A stretch of 64,000 nt of DNA, taken from Cyprinodon diabolis. Its lineage: Eukaryota > Chordata > Actinopteri > Cyprinodontiformes > Cyprinodontidae. The position numbers and the translations under genes were made by a program. Shown here piece after piece: positions 56,112 through 64,000 of the stretch. Where the stretch lies: the NCBI GenBank assembly GCA_030533445.1, contig CM060078.1:20608591-20672590 (forward strand). Direction: 5' to 3'. The notes under the pieces are model-generated. The model had not been told where the DNA came from. It worked only from the letters and a program-made list of their open reading frames with translations, and did not search any database. Each line of letters begins with the position of its first letter. Position 1 is the stretch's first letter.

Positions 56112-56466
56112 CTGTCAGGGTTCTGGTAATTTTGTGTCTTTGTAGTTGTTTTCTGCCAGTGTAGAGTCTTTGTGTTACCCTCCGTTGCCCCCTTGTGTCA
56201 GTTTCTATTCCCCCTGATCTCCCCTCTAATCACTTCTATCCACACCTGCTCCATATCAGCTAATTACCCCAGTTTTTGTTCTGTCTCCTATATATACTCT
56301 GTGCAGTTCCTCAGTGCTGGTTTGTTGTTGCTTCATTGCTGTGCTCCCCATGTGTTGTTTCTCCCTGGTATCTCCTGGTTTCTTTTTAGTGTTCTTGGAT
56401 CTATGCTTCTGTTGCTATCAAGTTCCCATTAAATCAGTAAAATTCATCATCTCTCCCTCCTCTGCA
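56112..56466 (+). mobile_element. 355-bp LTR-like insertion inside the Penelope-like element
   Basis: It interrupts the reverse transcriptase between motif A and the catalytic box. Starts TGTCAGGGTTCTGG and ends CCTCTGCA, with TG...CA termini. A TATA-like 'cctatatatactctgtgcag' lies near 56286 and an ATTAAA poly(A)-type signal near 56429, in the order expected of an LTR. The flanks read 'cattttc' at the left and 'tgttttaac' at the right; an exact target duplication is not evident, so the ends may be off by a few bases. The 86-residue frame across it is not coding. Confidence 0.6.
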
Positions 56467-57010
56467 TGTTTTAACAACATACCATAACTTCAAGTTTCTG
56501 GAAGTGCAATAGTTACAAAATGGCTCCCAGTTTTGCTTTCCTATTTATTGGTCAACTACAAGAGCAAATTTTATATAACCACAAAAAAAAACCTTCCTAC
56601 CTTTCATTGTGTCTCAGAAGAGGTACATAGATGATGTTTTCTTTTTCTTGAAATTACCAATTGCCACCCTAATGCAGTTTTTAGAATTCTGAATGAAAAC
56701 TTTGCAGGCTTATGTTTTACTCTTGAACACAGCTCTCAGGCATTGAATTTTCTTGATATTAAAAGTCACAAAAACACGCAAACAATTGTCCTCCTCTCTT
56801 TACACAAAATCAACTGATCGGAATATATTACTTAACTTTGCAAGTCTTTTTTTTCACCCTATAAAAAGTCTACCTATAAGTCAACTCATCAGTGATGTAT
56901 TGTGAAATCCTAAAATATTACAAGAGCAAAGAAGAGATGTTAAGGAAATTCAATGAAAGATATTACAAGGAAGAATGGTTCTGCAGAGAATAATATGGAT
57001 TTGAGGAATT

Positions 57011-57419
57011 TCTACTTAGAAACTAAAAACCCAAAACAAGGAATATTAAAAAAATAATTTCAAATTTTTATCTTTTTTTTTCAACTATTCTAAAAGCAAT
57101 AAAAAATTAAAAAAATAACTTTTCTTATTTTTATTTTTCAAATTTCTTATTATTTATAAAAAATAAACTTTTAATGTTTATTCATGTCTTTAATGTTTCT
57201 ATGGTTGCAGTGTATATCAGATGTTCCCTATTAGTGTTTTTGTATTCATGGTTATTTTTGTGGAATGATGTACCTCTTTTAAAGCCAAAAAGGCTCTCTT
57301 CCCAGAGCATTGTTGGCCACTCGTTGTAAATAGACAGGAAGTAATACGTCTTTATGCTTTGTCAGTTTATGTGTGCATATAAGATTAGTTCGTTAGAATT
57401 TTTTTCAGTATTATACCCT
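57011..57419. other. AT-rich DNA between two retroelements
   Basis: May include the 3' UTR of the Penelope-like element. Self-complementary words 'gctctcttcccagagc' at about 57293-57308 could fold as a hairpin. No gene recognised. Confidence 0.3.
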
Positions 57420-58517
57420 TTAATTGGACTTGGGGATGTATTCCAATTATAGAGGGTTAACATTTCCCATCCTCCCTGATAAGGCCTATGCCAGGGTCCT
57501 GGAGAGCAGAATCTTGCGAACCTCAGCTTCAGGAGGAACATTGTGGTTTTCGCCCTGGCCGTAGAACAGCTCTACTCTCTACAGTGTTTTCCAGGGCACT
57601 TGGGAGTTTGCCCAACCGGTCCACATGCGTTTTGCGGACCTGGAGATGGAGTTTGATCGGTATTGCCGGCATTAAGTCTTGCTCACGGTGCATACTGGAC
57701 TCCGACGGCAGCCCTCTGTCACCGGTCCTGTTCATAACCTTTATGGGCAGGAGTTCCAGGCGCAGCCAAGCGCTGGATGGGGTCTGGTTTGGGGACCAAC
57801 GGCTCTCCCCCCTGCTTTTTGTGCATGACGTGGTTCAGCTGGCTTCTTCCTACCAAGACCTACAGCATGCACCGGGGTGGTTTGCAGCAGAATGTGAAGT
57901 GGCCGCGTTGAGAATAAACTCCAAGTTCGAAGTCGTGGTTCTCGATCGGAAAAAGGTGCTTTGTTGCCTTCAGATGGCAGGAGAGCATCTTGGGGTTCTG
58001 TTTACGAGTGAGGGGAAAATGGATCGGGAGATCGATAGACTGATCGGTGCGGCTGCTAAAATGGTGCTCTACATCGGTCTGTTATGGTGAAGTGAGAGCT
58101 GAGCAAAAAGGCAAAGCTCTCGATTTGCCTGTGGGTTTACGTTCCTACCCTCAAGAACGAGATCCCGGATACAAGCTACCAAAATCTCTCTCCGCAGGGT
58201 GGCTTGGGCTCTCCCTTAGAGATGTGGTGAGGAGCTTGGTCATTCGGGAGGTGCTCAGAATAGAGTCGTTGCTCCACCACATAGAAAGGAGTCAGCTGAG
58301 GTGGCTCTGACATGTTTTTCAGATGCTACCATGGAGATGTTCCAGGCACATTCAACAGGGGAGGAGGACCAGGGGACAACTCAGGACACGCATGATGGAC
58401 TATGTCTCTTAGCTGGCCTGGGAGTGACTTGGGCTTCCCCAGCAGAGCTGAAGGAGATTTCTGCTGAGACTGCTGCCCCCGCGGTCACCCGGTCCAGAAT
58501 AAAGTAGAAGATGACAG
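57420..58517 (+). mobile_element. RTE-clade (Rex3-type) LINE, 3' two-thirds of the reverse transcriptase
   Basis: Starts within 'gtattccaattatagagggt' (upstream of the finger motifs) and ends at 'gctgcccccgcggtcacccg' plus a GAAGATGA tail, the usual Rex3 3' end. It encodes, in broken frames, CGFRPGRRT, an incomplete palm, SPVLFITFMGR, a decayed catalytic box, LGVLFTSEG, SLRDVVRSLVIRE, LHHIERSQLRWL and DYVSxLAWE. There are deletions and frameshifts throughout. RTE LINEs insert by target-primed reverse transcription and are usually 5'-truncated as here. Confidence 0.9.
57488..58090 (+). pseudogene. RTE/Rex3 reverse transcriptase fragment (200 residues)
   Basis: Longest open frame of the window. 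EEHCGFRPGRRTA opens it (residues about 16-28), followed by a segment with internal deletion where motif A (F-x-D-x-x-x-A-F-D) should lie: only CVLRTWRWSLIG remains. SPLSPVLFITFMGRSSRRSQ (about 75-95) matches the thumb-side palm. LLFVHDVVQLASS (about 109-121) holds the catalytic position, where the usual FADDV has become FVHDV, losing one aspartate. HLGVLFTSEGKMDREIDRLIGAA closes it. The lost catalytic residues show that it cannot function. Confidence 0.88.
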
Positions 58518-59003
58518 GCTGAGACCTTTTAAATGCAAACTTTGTGGTGACTTGTAAATGACCATGAAGAAGGCCACAGCCGAAAAGCTTAAGCCTCCAG
58601 TCTTGCTGAAGTTTTTCCTCACCAGTGCATAAAAACGGTAACAAAATGTATATCATGCAAAAAGTTCTGATAAACTCAGATGTTCATTCTGTTTCAATTA
58701 TAAAATTGGATATTCTTCCTATTTTATCAGTATTATATTGGATGTTCATTTTGCTTCATCTCTGTGACATTGGATGTTTATTCCAATATCACAATGTGAT
58801 TTCAATCCCTTATCAAAGGAGGTTGAGGGAGGCATTCCCCCTGATTGGTTCAAGGCGCTGACTTACTGAGGCTCTAAGCCAGAGCTGCCAGAGAACAGGA
58901 ACACTCGCTACACACTCACTGCCTAAAATATAGGTGTTTATTAGCAGATGATGTTTAAACGAATAGGAAAATTCTACTGCAATGGACTACGTTCAATCAC
59001 TAA
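58518..59003. other. unique DNA
   Basis: No gene or named repeat recognised. Confidence 0.3.
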
Positions 59004-59621
59004 ACGCCAATTTATGCTTCTGACACATAGCCTCTGCAACCGTCAAATCTGTCTCTGTGCGCGACCACGCCCCTCGCACAGAAGTCCTGCAACCGTCATC
59101 ACGCACCTCAAAAAAATCCTGACTACTCATCGGACTGTCGCAATCCTGCGAAGACCTCAAGTGGAAGTGCGCAGACAAAAAGCAGCTGTGATTGGTTCTT
59201 GGGATGCCTTTCCGACTGTCTGTGTGATCGTCCTTCTCGATTCGGTGCCGGGGGGCACCATTTTTAAAAACCAAGGAAAAACTACAATGGACAACTACGA
59301 CGTAAGGTTAATCAGTGTTTTTGCCAACTTCATTAAGAGAACCTGTTCCTCTTGGATGTCTAGCAACTCTAGATCCATCTCCATGACCCTGATATCTTGC
59401 AGACGCACCATTGTTGTTTTGGAAAATGAACACTCCTGCCGGAGCAGCCAAAATTCTCGTGACCATCCGCCAAAGTTCTCTCAAGTTCTCGAATAGGCTC
59501 CCCCTTGCACTTTGGCAGAAAATTGCTGTGCGATGGTGCAGAAGCATACGAGCAAAACTGGTTCGCGACCAGACCCAAGCGACATTTGATGTGTGCGGAT
59601 GCAGAAGTATAATTTGCCCTT
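59004..59621. mobile_element. 618-bp PIF/Harbinger-type MITE with TAA target duplication
   Basis: TAA at 59001-59003 and 59622-59624 flank the element. The left terminus ACGCCAATTTATGCTTCTG is mirrored imperfectly at the right by AAGGGCAAATTATACTTCTG (minus-strand reading). The 3-bp TWA target is the PIF/Harbinger signature. The interior has a higher CpG content than its flanks and produces frames up to 182 residues on the plus strand and 93 on the minus; none resembles a transposase or a Myb-like partner. Confidence 0.65.
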
Positions 59622-59725
59622 TAAGCGGCCCTGAGAAGGTTTTGATAAAGAACTAAAAAAATCCAACATGAAGATGTAAGGAAATGAAGAGCCATATTAA
59701 AATTATTACCCAATAGACCCAGTTT

Positions 59726-59953
59726 AAAAAAAAGGTTAATCCCTTTATTGTCCCACAATGGGGGAATTCATTCTCTGCTTTTAACCCATCCACCTTGGAA
59801 AGCACTGGGCATTGTGCGGCGACTAGGGAGCAGTGTGGGTTTAAGGGTCTTACTCAGGAACCCAGATTAGAGGCTGTAGGGATCGAACCGGCTACTTGCG
59901 ACCTTCTCAGAGCACATGCGCACTGCTCTTACCACTAGGCCAACCCTCCCCCT
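59726..59953 (-). mobile_element. tRNA-derived SINE, minus strand, near complete
   Basis: On the minus strand the head reads 'gagggttggcctagtggtaa' then 'gagcagtgcgcatgtgctct'. The B box region is 'gccggttcgatccctacagc' with GGTTCGATCCC matching the consensus. The body has 'cctgagtaagacccttaaac', 'cacactgctccctagtcgcc', 'gcacaatgcccagtgctttc', 'ggatgggttaaaagcag' and the tail 'gggacaataaagggattaac' before an A-run. It is the best-preserved copy of the family in the window. Confidence 0.87.
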
Positions 59954-61477
59954 ACATTTATACAGTTAATGCAAAGGTGAGTGCGAGATAAATGACAAAA
60001 CAATGTGGGTATTTTATTTTTCCACATTTGCCAGTTTGCTTTTTGATATTTTGTTATCTATTATAAAGGGAATCGTTATATGAAAACAGAATTTTTGCAC
60101 GGTTTTCATTTTGATGTGAACATTTTCTTGATGATCTAATAGATCAAAGAATTAAAGAAGAAATATGTTTGTAATATTTCAGAATAATTTCCATGTACTT
60201 ATGCATTTATTTCCACTTGGTGTGGAAAAGACTTGCAGAATAAACTGATATAAAAAGCAAACCCTAAATACAAAAAAATGCAATATGCTTTTTGTGTTTT
60301 CAAAGAAGGCATTGTATCAGCTCAACAGTGTTTTATTCTTGGATTTGGAGAGAAAACAGGTAATGTGCCTTTTTCTCTTGAACAGCCGAGAGACGACATT
60401 AAAAATAATGAGCAAGCTCTTTTACAGCCAGTCAACAGATTGTTTTACTTTGGCAAAAGACTGCTCACTTTCACAAAGCAGAGGTCTAACGTTTTTTTTT
60501 TTTCTGTAAGATTGAACATTGTGAGAAATATTAATGGTATATTAGCGCATGGACAAACAGCTAACCACATGCCTATTTGGGTGGATTGGGAGCTGCGTTT
60601 GGGTGGGTAACATCATGGGTCACAAACAGGGCAGGAAATTGGCATTTTCCACTGACTGTAAATGATGCCTAGCTGGCCCTATAGAATACCCTCCCCAAAC
60701 TCCAGATGTTTCACTACTTTTTCTTGACAGATTTTATTTGAAAAAGAAAACTTGTTGGTTTTAATCAGGGATTCAGAACCTGATTAGATCCATATCCAGA
60801 GAAGGAATGTGGCTAATGGTTACAACATCCATTTTTCAAACTGGATGAATTCCCAGTGTGCAATAAGTGATATTTGAATGTTCTTGCAGGTAGGAAATTA
60901 ACTATGTGAAATGTAATTTATTTTCATGTACTTGTGCGCTTTAGTTGCACGTTCTGGTCTATGTTTTTTAGTGGACGTACAGTATCCATGCTGCCAACAC
61001 ACTGCAGCAATAATGAAAGCATTAATCAATTTTTTTTTCATTCAGTTCTTTTTTTTTCTTCCTGTTTCCACTTGTCAATAGCACAGCTGCAGTTATTATG
61101 TCAGTGTATTTTCCACAGGCAGTATGTGGGACACTGACTAGAGTGCACTAAAGCGATGATCGTATAACTTCTGGGCCAGCATAGAGGTCAAATGGTTTTA
61201 CACAGATCAAAAATGAAAAAAATCTAAAGATTAAAGACTTGCTTATACATCTATCAAACAATATTATATCTTTATCTTTTTATGTAGTCAAACAAATATG
61301 AAGTTTTAAGTAAATGGAAAGGGAATTTCACCTTTCTACACAAATGTTACCTTGGCTTAAATAATTAAATCTCTAGCAAAAGCAGGATAGCACAAATCTT
61401 AAAAAGAAATTCACCTGCTTGAGCAATTAAATGTATTACATAGCACATATATGCACCACTACCTTGGAAGATATTTA
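59954..61477. other. AT-rich unique DNA, no gene recognised
   Basis: The stretch 60920-61150 has scattered motif-like words (E-box CAGCTG near 61084, TTATTATG-like sequence beside it), but not enough to call. The frames at 60278-60610 show no domains. Confidence 0.28.
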
Positions 61478-61481
61478 TTAA

Positions 61482-61839
61482 AGGTATAGTAGAGGATGTT
61501 CTTTTTCTGCGTGGTTCATCAAAATAAGTGGTCCTCCTAATTGTCAATCATTCTGGTGATATGTTTATGTAAGGCCGTCCTACGCGCTCGTCTTCAATTT
61601 CACAGTCTGACATAATGGAAAAATTGCCAATCTTCTTTTGGAAAGTAACCATGTATGAGCGATGCAAACAGCTACTTTTAAACAGAGCGTGCATGAGGAG
61701 AAAGGGCTTGTGCACGCTCTTGCATGTCTAAACAGGTGTTCCCTCTCAGGAGAAGGTACAGGGTTGTGCATGTGCACTTTTTTTTTAAGTGGAGAGGGTG
61801 AGTCTTTTCAGAGATTCTTGAAAATTCTCCACTATACGT
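61482..61839. mobile_element. 358-bp TTAA MITE family T, copy 3 (both ends present)
   Basis: Flanked by TTAA at 61478-61481 and 61840-61843. Left terminus AGGTATAGTAGAGGATGTTC, right terminus from the minus strand ACGTATAGTGGAGAATTTTC: an imperfect inverted repeat. The interior has 'cttcttttggaaagtaacca', 'gatgcaaacagc', 'aaacagagcgtgcatgagga' and 'gggttgtgcatgtgcac'. The two other copies (8814 and 34949) share these but lack the right terminus. No coding potential. TTAA targets occur in piggyBac and Kolobok groups; which one applies is open. Confidence 0.82.
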
Positions 61840-61843
61840 TTAA

Positions 61844-62879
61844 TATTTGATATATTTTTTGTATTTTGCCAAATGTTGCAGTATTAACCCAAATAACAAC
61901 ATTATTCCACCAATTACCATCCAGACTCTTTTTCTACTAAACATACCTCAGCATGCAGAATACTTGAATTGTCAGCGAGATGGGATCTGGCTGTATTTAT
62001 TTAAAATTTTATCCATGCTTTCTTTAAACATTAATATCAAAATCTGCTGTTGATCCAAAATGCATCAAATATAAATCTTTAATAGTGTGCACTACAGTTT
62101 CAAGCACACATGTTTTTGTTCAAACTAAATAACTTGTTATGACATGCTATGTATGTAGGATGTCATCATGACAGGGGTGGGAAGATCTCACATTGTTGGA
62201 AAATGACACCAGATAATACTCTATAAAACCAAATGCAATGTTTTTTTATGTTTATCCATATAATTGACTTTCAAAGGCTTTAAAAACACTCAGTCGCATC
62301 CCCAAAATGTTATAGCCTACAATAAGTATTGTATCAGTAAACTGATTACAGCAGATGAAGTAGGACTTGATAATGGCAAAAAAAAACGGGTCCTTTAGAC
62401 TAATTTTAAGCCAAGTAACAAAATACAGCACCATAGGTAGATAAACACTAGTATGAATGGAGCATTATAATTTGTCTCTACGCCCGTGTTCAGTTTCAAA
62501 TTTCTGACTATTTCTGACAAATTGATTTTTGAAAGGTTCATTTTCCTTAATACTTTATAAACCAATGAAACATGTCTGACAATTTGGCAAGATGTGTTTA
62601 TTTTTTGGAATCAGCTACTTATGTAGGCCTGGATAATATCAAAATCATTTCGAAAATTTTCCAAGGTCTGGTTTTAATAAAAACTCTGCTCCCATTTGGT
62701 CTTTTCCTGGCAATCAGGAGGCCGAAATTCCAATACAAGATTATATGTATGTCCAATTTTTAAACTCAGTTTGTCATTTAAGTAAATGGGTTGAACAGAT
62801 GCATGAAATCTATGCTGTAATACCTGACATCCCAAATCCCTTCACTTCTTTTTCTTTAGGTGACAGATGAGAAATAAAG
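61844..62879. other. AT-rich unique DNA
   Basis: No gene or repeat recognised. Confidence 0.3.
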
Positions 62880-63120
62880 TATTACCCTAAAGAGCTGCAG
62901 GGATCTCTTTCTGATACCGCCTAAAATCAGTTTTGGTCGTGCACAGCCACTTTGTTTACACATTCTGTCATGTCTGGACAGTACTGCGCTTTGGCTCCTG
63001 CTCCGACACGGGTGACAGGACCTGGAAGCAACAACAAACACACACTCGCACTTTACCTTCAGCAGGCAGAGACAAGCTCAAAACACAGAGGTGAAACGTG
63101 AGTAAAAGTTTCTGCGCAGG
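62880..63120 (+). promoter_or_regulatory. candidate promoter/untranslated first exon with splice donor
   Basis: A locally GC-richer segment with CpGs ('ctccgacacgggtgacagga' near 63001) in AT-rich DNA. It ends in 'tctgcgcag' followed by GTAAGA at 63120-63125, an excellent splice-donor consensus. This is how a 5' untranslated exon can look. There is no TATA box at a clear position and no downstream exon inside the window. A 78-residue frame on the opposite strand is unremarkable. It could equally be an unrelated conserved element. Confidence 0.18.
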
Positions 63121-63125
63121 TAAGA

Positions 63126-64000
63126 ACAGCAGGTATGGGCTGATGATCAGCTGAGGCAACTCAGACAAGATGAAGGCCTGCAGATTGTTTTGGGGATTTA
63201 CCATTATTGTTCATTCGTGCTTTAACCTTTTTGTAACAGGCAAACAACAATAAATGTAAGATGAAACTGGTGCTTTTGTAGAGGTTTACAAGAATAATAT
63301 AACTATATATTGTGTCTCTTAAATTATTTTGATTTTATGTTTAATTAATGTAAACAAATAAATCCCACAGTCAAGACGAACACATTTATATGCGGAATTT
63401 ATTCATTGGAAATGCGGATGAGAGACAGACTTATATGGAAGTGGGCACGTTTTAAAATCTAACACCTTATTTGTAACACCCAATAATTGTTGAATTTTTG
63501 CATCAATTCAGATCAGATTTTGTGATTTAAAAAAAAATTAATATAATATTAACCTTAGCTAGTTGCTTTGATGATGTCTGCAAATGAAAAATCTAACAGA
63601 GTAAAGTTATTTTACAATTTCTTACATCCATTTGCTTTGCTTTCACTTTCACTGGGTCAATATTTTTCCAACACTGGCTGGATGAAAGATCTTCGCCAGA
63701 AGCTGAGAAAAAGACTCACTCCCTGCTTATAATCTGTGTGTAAAAATTAAGGGTGACAAAAATATCCTCCTTCTAGTTCAGCCTACAATGTGAAATTTGG
63801 ATTTCGCTTTTTTTTTAAGGGAAACGGGAATCATACTTTTAGAAACCTACAGATCCCTTTAAACCAATAAATACCATTCTAACCTTTCAAATGTCATTTA
63901 ATGGCCACACTTGTAAATGTGTTATGACAACGTTTCATTGTGCTGTCTCTGTAAGGATGAAAAGTCAAAAACAGAAAAACAAAGTTGCACATTATATTGA
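63126..64000. other. AT-rich DNA to the window edge
   Basis: Nothing recognised. If 62880-63120 is a first exon, this would be the start of its intron. Confidence 0.25.

Larger units (their letters stand above)
55440..57010 (+). mobile_element. Penelope-like retroelement, decayed, split by an LTR-like insert
   Basis: Broken frames follow the Penelope-type reverse transcriptase in order. At 55490-55650 is a decayed QQKALTEFE-NKSIDI then GGAIIVM-like stretch. At 55687-56040 is the longest intact frame. At 56487-56582 is a QVSGSA-then-KMAPSFAFLFIG stretch containing a one-base deletion. At 56621-56641 lies RYIDDVF, the catalytic YxDD box. The element is interrupted at 56112-56466. I see no GIY-YIG endonuclease sequence downstream. 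Penelope-like elements are reverse-transcriptase retroelements usually carrying such an endonuclease. This copy is inactive. Confidence 0.82.

Noticed and set aside
56172..56432. 86-residue serine/leucine-rich frame
   Set aside because: Produced by the CT-rich composition of the LTR-like insert at 56112-56466.
58948..59496. 182-residue plus-strand open frame
   Set aside because: Spans the left boundary of a TAA-flanked Harbinger-type element, with serine/arginine-rich filler and no recognisable motif.

Overview
This window is AT-rich vertebrate genomic DNA with the transposon content of a ray-finned (teleost) fish. I recognise Rex3/RTE-type and L2/Maui-type LINEs, a Penelope-like element with a YIDD box, a Tc1-like transposase relic, tRNA-derived SINEs, TTAA-target MITEs, hAT and PIF/Harbinger-type non-autonomous elements, and LTRs. 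No species can be named. I find no complete or recognisable host protein-coding gene, no tRNA, rRNA or snRNA gene, and no CRISPR array. The readable coding sequence is all broken transposon protein. The window therefore reads as an intergenic or intronic stretch.

Layout. 1-5.6 kb is mostly unique AT-rich DNA with an L2-like 3' fragment near 1 kb and two candidate regulatory blocks. 5.6-10.5 kb holds a Penelope-type terminal repeat, a SINE, a piggyBac-like TTAA MITE, the first of three copies of another TTAA MITE, and a minus-strand LTR-like repeat. 10.5-15.9 kb is mostly unique, with two enhancer-like blocks and one LINE/SINE tail. 16-17.4 kb is an RTE LINE split by a Harbinger-like MITE that itself carries a SINE. 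21.1-21.7 kb is the 3' end of an L2-clade LINE. 23.8-26.4 kb has a candidate regulatory block, a repeat tail and one small splice-bounded candidate exon. 27.6-30.2 kb is a nested set of DNA transposons and an L2-like tail. 33.5-38.5 kb holds an LTR-like repeat, a TTAA MITE, a 921-bp foldback element with arms of about 400 bp, and a dead Tc1 gene. 40.3-44 kb contains a SINE cut by an hAT element with an exact 8-bp duplication, a solo LTR with an exact 5-bp duplication, and a 611-bp MITE. 47.5-53.1 kb holds a SINE, a HARBI1-like transposase relic and a palindromic element. 54-55 kb is a long enhancer-like block. 55.4-59.7 kb is a Penelope-like element interrupted by an LTR-like insert, then an RTE LINE, then a Harbinger-type element. 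59.7-64 kb ends with a SINE, the best-preserved copy of the 358-bp TTAA MITE, and a possible untranslated first exon near the right edge.

The history is one of repeated insertion: SINE split by hAT, RTE split by Harbinger, Penelope split by LTR, and hAT inside the AT core of another inverted-repeat element. I see no sign of a cooperating gene set. The regulatory calls rest on composition and transcription-factor-like words only and need cross-species alignment.
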